DNA from: Dryas octopetala
Taxonomy: Eukaryota > Streptophyta > Magnoliopsida > Rosales > Rosaceae
Reading direction: 5' to 3'
NCBI GenBank assembly: GCA_963921425.1
Contig: OY992836.1
Coordinates: 6,897,825 to 6,961,824 of the forward strand
DNA: 64,000 nt
Part shown: piece by piece, positions 24,171 through 35,314 of the stretch
Numbering within the stretch: the stretch's first letter is position 1
Layout of the letters: every line of letters starts with the position of its first letter
Notes under the pieces: model-generated
The model's database searches: none
Seen by the model: only the letters and a program-made list of their open reading frames with translations
What the model was told of the DNA's origin: nothing
Position numbers and translations under genes: made by a program

Positions 24171-25950
24171 GCGTGGGCAGACCTAAGTGAGGGAAATTTT
24201 CTTAAAAAAAAAAAAAACCTTTGTATGTATGCTTCAGCCCAAATCTCACATAGTCCACTAATCAGCCTAGCTTAGCCCAATAGTCACTATCTTATCTAAA
24301 CTCTTCAATTCAACCAAACAACTCTCCTCATACATAGTGTGCCTAGTCAGATGTTTGACCATACTGTTGTTAATTTTTATTTTTTATTTTTTGCTATATT
24401 TGTTGTTGAGAACCCACCTTAATGGATATTAAATTTCACCAACAAAAACATAAGCCCATGTTTCTCTTTTTTTAATAGAAATTGTCACTATAATATTCAA
24501 ATATCAGGGAAATTAAGTTTTGGTTATCTTATTTTTCAATTAGTATTTCTTAATTTTCTATATAAATCATATATAAAAATTTCCAAGGTGGGGATCAAGT
24601 GTTTGATCTAATGTCTTTTTTATTCTTTTTTCTTGCGATTCCCTATATTTTTTCTTTTATCATTGGGAGAAATATATAGAAGAATAATCTTTATATAGTG
24701 AAACCAAATCAACAAATTAGAAAATGGATTGTAAATTCATATCATAATTTTTTTAAAGAAATTAAATAGGTAAAATGTTGTATATCTTCATATGATAGTT
24801 TCCATGCATTTTGTAGACGAGATTGTATATCTTTATATGATAGTTTCCATACATTTTGTAGATGATAAATACGATACCCTTGCCAAAAGTTTTGGGAAAA
24901 TAAGACAACTTAACTTTGTCTTTACTAGACAAAGTTAGGGGGTATGTCTTTACTAGAACTTGGGATTGGCCTCTTGGTCACACTAGAAATAGATGGTAAA
25001 GATTTGAACAAATCTAATATCAACTTTTGGCCCACCTGGCAAAAGGAAAACTAAAATTCAACTCCTTTAGATTTGGCCATTTGGGTATCTTTAGGTTGTG
25101 TATTTCAAAAAATACACTTAAAAAACCTTCGAATCATATAAGAGGTAAAGTAGTTTGGGATTTCTTTTAAAACATGTGAAAAGCCACGTGCAATCATTAT
25201 TATTGACTATTGAGTTTTCTTTCCATTATTCTTCATATTATATTTTTTGTAAAATGTTTTATTAATAATCCACGACAATGAATCCTTTTTAGTCATAAAT
25301 CCAAATTTCTAATCAATTTATTTTTAAGCCACAAAATATATTTCTAAGCTACAATTAAAAAAATAATAATGTATGGAGCATTAAATACTATTTAAACTCA
25401 AGCATAACTAAGTTTTAGTTAAATTAATTTTTGAATTCTTTTTGAGAGCTTAGTGTCTATGGTATAGTCTTTAAGATATCCAGCTAAACCTCAAAAACTC
25501 TAAATATAAAGTTATAAAACTTAAACTGTAAATATTTAAACTTTAACACAATACTACATCATTCAACAAATTGTAATTCTACGAAATAATAAAATGTAAC
25601 TCTTATTATACTGCATCATAACAAAATAAAGTATAATTTTGTATATAGTGCATCATAAAAAGATAATGTGTAACTATGTGAAAATTACATATATACGACA
25701 TTAGAAAAATAAATAAATTTTTTACGATACTTATAATTTTTTGTGGCTTTTTGCTAATTTTTTATTTTATTTTATAATCCTAAGAACGGCTTATGAATAG
25801 AATATGGCTCGATACATATTTAAATACATTGACAAATTAACCTTCAAATCATAAAAGAGGCAACGTAGTAATTTAGGATTCCTTTAAACTATATAGGTTG
25901 AATATAGAATTTTCTTTTAATTATGTTTAATACAGTACTTTTTTCATGAA
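24171..25950. other. AT-rich intergenic DNA, small tandem duplication
   Basis: No gene. A ~47-bp unit (TTGTATATCTTCATATGATA and following) is duplicated in tandem at about 24777-24866. The right part is upstream DNA of the subtilase gene. Confidence 0.45.
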
Positions 25951-25955
25951 CTGCT

Positions 25956-25964
25956 ATATAAAGA
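25956..25964 (+). promoter_or_regulatory. Candidate ancestral TATA box of the subtilase gene
   Basis: TATATAAAG lies 20 bp before the target duplication CTATT. Removing the solo LTR at 25989-27039 would place it about 40 bp before the subtilase ATG at 27054, giving a very short leader. This is inference from spacing only; the real promoter could be elsewhere. Confidence 0.4.
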
Positions 25965-25988
25965 GATTATGGCCTGATATAATCTATT

Positions 25989-27039
25989 TGTTTGTGGGAA
26001 AACCCACACCGATCCAAACAGCCAATCATGGCTCGACACGTGGTTGGTCAAGACCAACATTGGAGTTGACTTTCAGTGGTCAGACTTTGACCTCCACATC
26101 ATCACTACTCAGCACTTCCTTCGCCAGCTCAGCTCGGGTCTCCATGCCGAGTCCTCCATGTCCGGTCCGAGCCGAACCGATGACCTTCAAGGGATTGAGT
26201 GTTCATCTTTCCATGGTCATCCCGGTTCGGCACAGAGATAATTTCCTTCCGCGTTCTGGCGTCGACTAGTTAGGGCTCGGAGGGACCCTTATCTACTGGA
26301 CCGGCTCGGCCTGGAATCCCATGTCCGATCCGACCACACATAGGCTTCATGCATACGCATAAGGACATGTGTTCGGGTCGGCTCGGCTCTCCGCCGCCAT
26401 TCCCGGGAAGATCACGTTGGGATGAACCGCCACACTTGAATGCACCTGACACAAATCCTCTGACAGATGGAATATCCAGCCTGCATTCATGACCATTGAG
26501 GTAGTTTGTCTGAACCTTTCAACCTTGCATTTAATGGAGCATTCAATGCAGCATTGAATGCTGAGGAAGTGAGTGGCTGTGCATGCAACTAGTTCTGACC
26601 AGGCGCGTGGGTCTCTGGCAACCATTCATTCACATGCAGGTAACTTACTCATCCAGTCTTCCTTTGCCTATATAAGACACCATATATGCACAAAAGAGGG
26701 GATCAATCTATCAATCCATCTACAAAAACACTTATACAAAAATCCCTACTCTCCAAAGAGCATACCCAACTTGCTGAGAATAACCCAGAACATTTGCCTT
26801 GTTCTCCCCATTCTCCCAAGTTCATCATTTGTTCTTCCTCACCTATCATCAAACACCATCACTGATTTCATCATCGGAGCGTGTTCGGCTGGTATCACAC
26901 CGGTCCATCTCCTTTGATCTTGTGTTTGTCTACAGGAAGATCCCAATCAACATTCACGTCATCATCCAGCAGGGCTTCGGATCAGCCAGGTCATCATCTC
27001 TACGTTGTTGCATCTACCTCACGAGAATTTGCATCAACA
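25989..27039 (+). mobile_element. Solo LTR, plus strand, TSD CTATT, just upstream of the subtilase ATG
   Basis: 1051 bp flanked by CTATT at 25984-25988 and 27040-27044; starts TGTTTGTGG and ends GCATCAACA. It is the inverted homologue of 18721-19744. A TATA-like TATATAAG sits at 26669-26676, so its own transcription start would face the subtilase frame that begins 9 bp after the second duplication. Frames running through it into the protease (from 26799) are not a natural N-terminus. Confidence 0.9.
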
Positions 27040-28087
27040 CTATTCATAAGGAGATGTGGTTTCCGACTAAAACTCGTGTCTCATGCTCATTAAATATTCT
27101 TGCATGGCTCTTACTAACTCTTTTTGTTGAATCCATGTTAATAAAAAGGTCCATATATATTGTCTACATGGAAAAATCCTTGAAACCCATGGTATTTACT
27201 AGTCACCAAAACTGGTATTCCTCAATCATTGATTCCATTGCTACATTAGATTTCCATCAAACTTCACCATCACTTTTATACACATATAACAATGTAATTT
27301 ATGGGTTTAGTGTTTCTTTATCTCCAATTGAACTTGAAAGTTTGAAAAGGACCTTGGGATTCATCTCAGCTTATACAACTTATAATAATAACCCTATCAT
27401 ACTTCATACAACTTATACTCCTCAATTTCTCAATTTTAGTTCTGATGAAGGTTTATGGCCTATCTCAAATTACAGAAAAGATATTATCATTGGGGTAATA
27501 GATAGTGGTATATGGCCAGAAAGTCCTAGTTTTAAGGATCATGGCATGCCTAAATATAGGCCAAGCAAATGGAATGGGTCATGTGAAGAGGGACAAGAAT
27601 TTAACTCCTCTTTGTGCAACTTTAAGCTCATTGGAGCCAAGTACTTCAACAGTGCTCTATTACGTGACAATGAAAGCATTATATTTAGCATGAACTCTGC
27701 TTGAGACACAATAGGACATGGGACACATATTTCATCTATAGCTACAGGTAATTATGTGAATGGAGTTTCTTATTTTGGCTATGCTAAAGGAATAGCCAAA
27801 GGTATTGCTCCAAGTGCAAGGCTAGCTATGTACAAGGTTGTATGGGATGAAGGATCCCACATCTCCGATGTTGCGGCTGGCATAGATAGTGCTGTTGCTG
27901 ATGGAGTTGATGTGATTTGCCTTGCCTTAAGTGCTAAAGATGACAAATATTTTGATAGTCCTATAGCAATAGCTTTATTTGATGCCATGGTGAAAGGTAT
28001 TGTAGTTTCTTGTTCTGCTGGGAATAGAGGCCCAGACCATGCCACCATAGTAAATGGATATCCATGGGTTATAACTGTTGGTGCAGG

Positions 28088-28625
28088 TGTAAGAATTAAA
28101 TGGACTAATACATTGTTCTACTCGGAGTCAATATTACACTAATACTTAAGATACAAGTAATAGGTTTATTAATAAGACATAAATCAGCAAGTCCATCTTA
28201 AATAGATTACTTATCTGAGTTGGACTAGGAAGACTTAGTTACCTAAAGGCCTTATGTTATAAACAAGGCAATGATCCAGCAAAGTCTTTATAGAGTCCTA
28301 TTAGGATTGGATTCTGGAGTCCTTGATGGGATGAACTAGGAATCTATGAGTACTCTATATAAGCACAGGTCCCTGGTCACACAGCTAATACTTAGAATCA
28401 ATAAGCTCTGCCCCATTGTGTGAGAGGTTAATTCATTGCTGTTATGGCTAGAAGACTTGAGCATCTTGACTTGAGGTATTTAATTTGCTAGCAGTATGTC
28501 TTCATCAGGTTAGTAGTTAATTATATATTACGGTTATATGCTTAGCAGTAGAATCATATTGATGTTGAGTTATACTTGTATCTGTTGATTTGTGTATGCT
28601 CATAATTTATGTTTCAGTTCTTACA
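28088..28625 (+). repeat. 5' LTR of the LARD-like element
   Basis: 538 bp, TGTAAGAATT to TTCTTACA (TG...CA). TATA-like CTATATAAGC at 28355-28364 marks the U3/R region. Differs from the 3' LTR at three sites only (in GGACTAGGAAG, GATGGGATGAAC and CATCAGGTTAG). Confidence 0.95.
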
Positions 28626-28627
28626 TG

Positions 28628-28640
28628 TGGTATCAGAGCC
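28628..28640 (+). other. Primer binding site, tRNA-Met
   Basis: TGGTATCAGAGCC, two bases after the LTR end, is the complement of the initiator tRNA-Met 3' end used by most plant LTR retroelements. Confidence 0.9.
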
Positions 28641-30310
28641 TCTATACACAAACTAGAGATCAAGATAAAGTTGTTTCAGTTTTTCGATCACATGGTTTTA
28701 CTGATAAGTTCATGTAACTAAATTTATACTAATGCTTGAAATCAATATAATATATGTATTAAGCACTGAATAAATAAATAAAGCATGCTATAGTTTGTTC
28801 AATATAACAAATTTCAACGAATATAATATTATGCATATATATTGGTATGGCTTGCATTATTGGGAATTTGGGAAACACCAAAAGGTGCACAGAGATTAAA
28901 AGGAAGCACCATGCGGTGCGTTTTGGGTTAATCAAAGAAACACTCTATCAGACCATTTCCCCATTTGTTTTCTTCCCGCGTTTTTTGGGGGTTTTCCTCT
29001 TTTAGTGTTTCTTTTTGGGCACAATTTTGGTTGTTTTAATCAATGGGTTTTTATTTTAAGATCATTCCAGCACCTATTTCATGCTTTATTTCACCAATTT
29101 TTATTGTTTTTTCATGAAATTCGAAGGATTCATCAATGTTAGTTATTGGGTTTTTCCAATTTCAATTTTATGGCAGATTTTGCATGAATCCTTGCTGTGG
29201 ATATATTCTGAAACTTCTATTAAGCATGATTACAGTGATTATTTGCTTCGATTTTCACTTGCTTGATGAAATTAATTTTTTTTTGGGTTCATGATTTTCT
29301 GGGCTTGTTGTCATCTTGAGTTATGATTGTTTATTCATCTATACTTGCTGGAATTACTTTTGTATGATAAAAAAAAAAAAAATTGTTGGAAAATCAAATT
29401 TCAGGAAATTTCTTGTTGGCGGTGGATAGTTTTTTCTGTTTCTACTAATTTTGTGGCTACTAATAGAGTATCTATAATATGAAATTTCATATGGATATGA
29501 TCTTAAGATTGCAGGGACATAATGCTAAAGGTTGTGATTAAGACAAGCAATATTTTTGCTTGACAGTACTATTTATTTATTTTTTCCTAACTTATTTTTG
29601 CAGAATTGTTTTATTTTGAGCACTCTGTTGGGCTAGATGGCATCTGGGTCATCTAGCATATGTTTTTCCTGCAATACATGTTTTATTAGAGTGTTTACAT
29701 GTTTTGCTAAGAACATAATAAAAGAAAGGGATCAATGCTTCTTGTAAGCTCGCAGCAAGTGGGCAAGTATTTTATGATCTGCACCTAAAGATTGTCTGTT
29801 GAGCATCAAGAATTATATGTGCAGTTCACAAATACATACATGAATTTTTATTTGGTACAATCCTGTGGAGTAATTAAGTTTCATGTTTACAGTCACATAA
29901 CTATATATATTGGTTGTTCCTTTACTAGTTAATAAATCTATACATAAGTGTTTTCTATTACCTTATACATAACCATATTGTTTATTATCTTATTGCTGAA
30001 TTTTGTGCATATATACAGTCCAGGTATGTTGTATTCATCAGTTAAGTAAGCATTGGTAATTCAGCATATGCAAGGATTAACTCGGTTATGTATTCTATCC
30101 GCTGCAGAATTGTAATAAGTTTAACAATTCAAATTGAAAACATGATCTAGTAGATATGATCATAGTTTCAAGGTGTCAGATAGCACAAATCCTTCTGCAT
30201 CTTGGGAGTTATGATCAATAAAGCATGTTCTCAGATCATAAGAAGGTAATTCTGTATTCTTTAGGTGGTTGTTGGTTCTCATAAGAGAGGGAAAGCCATC
30301 TGAGCACTTA

Positions 30311-31265
30311 TGGTGCGTTTGGATGAAGTAGTTTGAAATTACTAAGGAATTCACAAATGACGGAATTTAAAACGATGTGATTTAAAATTCTAGAATATGT
30401 AGATTCTCTTGTTTGGATAACATGTAAACATAATAGAGTTTAAGTACGGAATTTATGGTAGTTTTAATTTTTGATGCATCAATTCAAAAGAGTGATAGTG
30501 ATGGTGGCAACAATAAAAATGATGTTTATGGTGAGTTGACCATATTGGTAGGGGTGATGGCCCACAAGCGGTGGGAGAATTGGTGGTGGCTAAAATTGGG
30601 GTGTTGGCGGTGGCGGTGGTGGTATCGGCAATGGCGGTGATGGTGGTGGCGGCGGTGACGGTGGTGGTGGTGGTGGTGGTGGTGGTGGTGACGGTGATGG
30701 TGATGGTGGTGGTGGTGGTGGCGGCGACGGTGGTGCGCGGTCTAGGTGTTGGTGGTGGTGGGGGTGGTGGTGGCAGCGGCAGTGGGGGTGGTGGCGGGGG
30801 TGACGGTGATGGTGGTGGTGGTGGTGGTGGTGGCGGCGGTGACGGTGATGGAGGTGGTGGTGGTGGTGGTGACGGTGATGGTGATGGTGGTGGTGGCGGC
30901 GACGGTGGTGCGCGGTCTAGGTGTTGGTGGTGGTGGTGGTGGTGGCGGCAGCGGCAGCGGGGGTGGTGGCAGGGGTGGCGGGGGTGGTGGTGTTAGTGGT
31001 GGTGACGTTGGCGGTAGTGGTGGTAGTGTTGACATGGTCGACACGACTTATTTTTCTTTTGTAAAAATTGGAATTTTGAAAATGACACCAATTTAGGTGG
31101 AATTTAAAGTTGGAATTTACAGCCTTCAAATCCCAAGTTTTTTTCCACCTAGAATTTACAAAATTCTGTATTTATTGACCCAAACAAGGAAATTAGAGCA
31201 TGTAATTTCTTAAATGCTGAGTTTTGTTTAAATTCCGAGTTTTTTTCTTCCATCCAAACACACCA
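30311..31265. mobile_element. Tourist/Harbinger-like MITE with GGN-repeat core
   Basis: Ends TGGTGCGTTTGGATG and inverted CATCCAAACACACCA, flanked by TTA at 30308-30310 and 31266-31268, as in PIF/Harbinger MITEs. 955 bp in total. Most of the interior (30570-31035) is GGT/GGC/GAC triplet repeat. Subterminal parts (GAATTTAAA words) are inverted between the arms. Confidence 0.75.
30570..31035. repeat. GGN triplet-repeat tract with ~176-bp higher-order duplication
   Basis: Almost pure GGT/GGC/GAC triplets. A block containing GTGCGCGGTCTAGGTGTTGG occurs at 30731 and again at 30907, so a unit of about 176 bp was duplicated. All six frames look open or nearly so because the unit is three bases; the Val/Gly/Thr/Pro-rich 'proteins' predicted here are artefacts. 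Confidence 0.9.
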
Positions 31266-34200
31266 TTAAAGTGCAGAATTAACATGTCACAGCCTGTCTA
31301 TGAGGCCAGTTTCTTCTTTTGGATATAATTTCTACTAAACAAATTGCAGAAAGCATATTCAGAACAAGGGCACTTATAGCAGATTGGGGACATGATTCAT
31401 TGCATTCATCTTTTCTACATGAACACAACAAATTCGATTCATGTAGAGAATATTCAGTTTTTGGTTTTTTGTTTTTACTAAATAAGGGTTTTTCTCCCAA
31501 ATCAGACCATTCGTTCTTTTCCATGTTACTTAAATTATGTATACATGTATATCTGTAAATTTTTTTTCATGAGGTTATGTGTTAATAAATTTTTCACTCC
31601 GCTGCATATATTATATATATGATACGTAACCTTATTAGGTTGTTTTCTTATTGATTAAATCCTATATTGTACAAAATGGTAATTCATAACATGCAAGAAT
31701 CAATAAAGTTATGTACTTACACATATATAATCCACTACATAATTGATGTTAAACCTATGATAAGTTTCTTGGGTTTTTGTTTATAGTTCTCATTATGTCA
31801 GAAATAACAAATCCTTCTGCATAATGAGTGTTGTAATCCAGCTAACAATACTTGACATCATATAGATTGAAAGTCTGAAATTTTAGGTGTTTGTTAGCTC
31901 TCTTTAAAGGGATAATTAAAGCAGTCTGAATACTTAAAATACAGAATTCACATATTGTTTCCTGCTTATAAAATCAGTTTTCCTATGTAGTTGGAAATTC
32001 TGCTGAACAAATTGCAGAAAGACCATCTAGAAGAAGGGATCTTATAATGGAATATGATACATAGTCTTAACTACATGAACAGAACAAATATGTTTCATGT
32101 GGTCAAGGACACCTGCAGATTGGGGTACATATGAATATATTTTCAATGCAGATATGAAAATATATTCTTTTAAGCATATTTAATCAAATTTAAGTGTTAT
32201 TTGGTTCTAACTGCAGCATCCATGAGTTTTTATAATCCAACATTGAACCTCTTAATGGTCACAATTTCAAGAAGTGGAAGCAAGACGTTGAAATTGTGTT
32301 AGGCCTCAATTTAGCTTTAAGAGAGGATATTGAGGGATATTGAACAAAAGGGATTGAGACTTTTTCAGAATAGGGGTCTCAAATCCGATTTTGAAAACCA
32401 ATCCTAATAGATGATTTTTTCAATCTGGGTTTTTGATATTTAACTTTGCTACAAATTGAGTTGATTGGGCTTTTTGGCTAAAGAGATCGATCTTGTTTTC
32501 ATTTTGATTATAATGGTAGCCGTATGCAAACAAGTTTACTCGTATTTTTTAATTTTCAATGTTGCATTGATATTTGCAATTAAATTTCAAACAGCTTTGT
32601 TCATTGAACCTATTTTCACTTATTTGTATTCTTTTAGCTGGCAATATATTTCATGTGCATTTTTGTACAAATTTTGTTTGAGCTTGTTATATTTCTTGCC
32701 CAAAGGAGTAATATAACAACGCATGAAGTTACAATTTCAATAACAATATTCAGTCAAGTTTGTTCTTGTCTATTTATGTTAATTAAACTTATATGACTAA
32801 TGAGTTTTTGTTTACATCATTAGTTGTTAAATTTATATGAATCTTTTTATAAGTGGATTATTTGATTCATGAATAACATCAAGTTTTAATAGATTCAATA
32901 CAGGTAAGGATTTTAGATTTTGGTTCCAATTCAGTTTTAGATTAATACTTTTAACTGTATGACAAATTCATTAAAGTTTTATTACATGGCTTGGTTGATT
33001 TGTCGTGCTCTATGTTTTAAGTATCAATTATGACTTGTTTCTGTTATTGGTTTGGTTCTGACCACATAATAAATCAAACTAATTTAATAGATCAGATTCT
33101 TTAGTGCAAATCAAATATATATTAGTAAATTGGCAAACAAGAGTTTATGGCTGTTTTGGTTTCGGCAGATTTATTTATTTAATTTCGATTTTTTTTGATG
33201 GTTCATTGTTGTGTATAATATGTATAAGTTTTGTTATACATATATATATATTTATTTATTTTTCGGCTGTCACATAATACCTTTTGTGTCCAGTGGTTAT
33301 GCATATGTGATTACTGCCAAGTCTTACCCTATATGACTTTCATGGCTATTGTTTTAGTTCTTAATTTGTGTCTCTTTTAAGGATGTTTAATGTTATTACT
33401 AGTTACATATTATATGGTATAGATAAAGTAATCATTTGGTGAATCCTTTTAATGCCATGAATTTTTCTATAATGTTAAAATCAGTGTCTTAGAAATACAA
33501 TGATCATGCTGTAGAATCCTTTTTGGTACTTCATATCTCTTTTTGCATGACTATTATGTTGTGTGATTTCTAAGTCACTGGGGGGAAGATTTAACAGTAT
33601 TGAGTGCAGTTGTGACATTTTCAGTATACAATTTTTCAGTGTATCAGTCTAGGATAGTAGCACTTTAAGAAGGTTTAATGTATGGTTTTCGGTTAATGGA
33701 CAATTTTTTTGATTATGTGATAGTGTTCTAAAATTTTTGTTCACATAAGAAATTTAAAGTTTTTTCTCGGTAACTCACTTAAGTAATTTTTTGCTGCATG
33801 GAGAAACATTCATGATCAGTTTCTTAGTTTTGCATATTTTAGGTGAATTCAAAATACTTTATTTACTATTTTGAGTATGCAATAAAGGACATTTAGTAGC
33901 ATATTATGTTTCTTGTCCGAAAGTGTAACATAATCATGCATGTAGTCTCTTTGAACATAGAAATTGTGTTCATTAAATTTCTACTTTATAAGTGGCTTTT
34001 ATGAGACCCCTTTTTGATTAGTGGGAGCTAAAATATTTGTAAACTTAAGGGTTAATGCTCACTTATATGTGGATGCTTCACTTTTAGATGCTTCAGTTCA
34101 GTGGGAGCTTTAGAAATAGTGGGAGCTTCAGTTTTGTCAATACTATTGATTTTCTGCATTTTAGTTGTTAAGGCAGACAATAAGTGCCATACATTCAATT

Positions 34201-34763
34201 TCGGTTATTTGAATTTTTTCAGTTATATTAAAATTGAACTAGACTTATCATGATTTCAGTTTGTCAACTCAATTCTAATATATATGGTTTTTCAGTTTAA
34301 ATTTTAAAGTATATATATACATACATTGTGGTATTCACATGTGTACCTATATAGATTGTGACATTGTCATTAAGATAATGCAGACAGTAATTAAGGCATA
34401 ATGTCTATGCATGTGTATAGAGATCTTGCTAATAAGATTTGGTGATCTTGCATTTGGAGAAGGCAAAATCATTAAGAAGAACCGAGTTTACAAGTTTAAT
34501 ACTGTGTAAGACACAGGCACACAGCTACTTTGTAAACCATTTTTCATTTTTCATGCCTTGTAAATGACTTATGTGGGATATGGTATTGGCATCAATGACT
34601 ATGAGTGGGTTAAGCAGTTTAATGACTTAATTGCTTCTCATAATCTGGTGTTCAATATAATATCTTGACAAAGTTGAGCTAAGTCTTGTTAAATAATAAA
34701 ACCAGCGCAAATTCAGATTACTTGCAGTATTGGGTAAATGTGATGATTAAGAACAATGATTGT

Positions 34764-34776
34764 CCAAGTGGGAGAA
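34764..34776 (+). other. Polypurine tract of the LARD-like element
   Basis: CAAGTGGGAGAA immediately precedes the 3' LTR, the expected place and composition for plus-strand priming. Similar AGTGGGAGCT words occur three times near 34018-34125. Confidence 0.85.
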
Positions 34777-35314
34777 TGTAAGAATTAAATGGACTAATAC
34801 ATTGTTCTACTCGGAGTCAATATTACACTAATACTTAAGATACAAGTAATAGGTTTATTAATAAGACATAAATCAGCAAGTCCATCTTAAATAGATTACT
34901 TATCTGAGTTGGACTAAGAAGACTTAGTTACCTAAAGGCCTTATGTTATAAACAAGGCAATGATCCAGCAAAGTCTTTATAGAGTCCTATTAGGATTGGA
35001 TTCTGGAGTCCTTGATGGGAGGAACTAGGAATCTATGAGTACTCTATATAAGCACAGGTCCCTGGTCACACAGCTAATACTTAGAATCAATAAGCTCTGC
35101 CCCATTGTGTGAGAGGTTAATTCATTGCTGTTATGGCTAGAAGACTTGAGCATCTTGACTTGAGGTATTTAATTTGCTAGCAGTATGTCTTCATCAGGCT
35201 AGTAGTTAATTATATATTACGGTTATATGCTTAGCAGTAGAATCATATTGATGTTGAGTTATACTTGTATCTGTTGATTTGTGTATGCTCATAATTTATG
35301 TTTCAGTTCTTACA
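34777..35314 (+). repeat. 3' LTR of the LARD-like element
   Basis: 538 bp, same length as the 5' LTR with three substitutions; ends TTCTTACA directly before the second GCAGG. Confidence 0.95.

Larger units (their letters stand above)
30040..32100 (+). repeat. Diverged internal duplication within the LARD-like element
   Basis: Copy A (about 30040-30310 continuing at 31269-31450) and copy B (about 31680-32100) share an ordered set of words: CAAATCCTTCTGCAT, TTTAGGTG(G)TTGTT, CAAATTGCAGAAAG, CTACATGAACA. Copy A is interrupted by the GGN-rich element 30311-31265. The duplication is older than that insertion or occurred before it reached copy A, since copy B lacks it. Confidence 0.65.
28088..35314 (+). 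mobile_element. Large non-autonomous LTR element (LARD-like) inside the subtilase gene
   Basis: 7227 bp, flanked by GCAGG at 28083-28087 and 35315-35319. LTRs of 538 bp each, a tRNA-Met type primer site right after the left LTR, and a polypurine tract right before the right LTR. The 6.15-kb interior has no gag, protease, integrase, reverse transcriptase or RNase H reading frame that I can recognise, so it must have moved with proteins of another element. The primer site and the AAGTGGGAGAA tract are of the copia style. Only 3 substitutions separate the LTRs (about 0.56%), meaning roughly 0.2-0.4 million years at commonly assumed plant rates of 0.7-1.3e-8 per site per year. Confidence 0.92.

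Noticed and set aside
26799-27053. N-terminal extension of the subtilase frame into upstream DNA
   Set aside because: This part lies in the solo LTR up to 27039; the plausible start is the ATG at 27054 followed by a signal-peptide-like segment.
30571-31129. Long overlapping frames on both strands encoding Gly/Val/Thr/Pro-rich proteins
   Set aside because: They are the direct result of the GGN triplet repeat; no start context, domain or conservation supports a protein.
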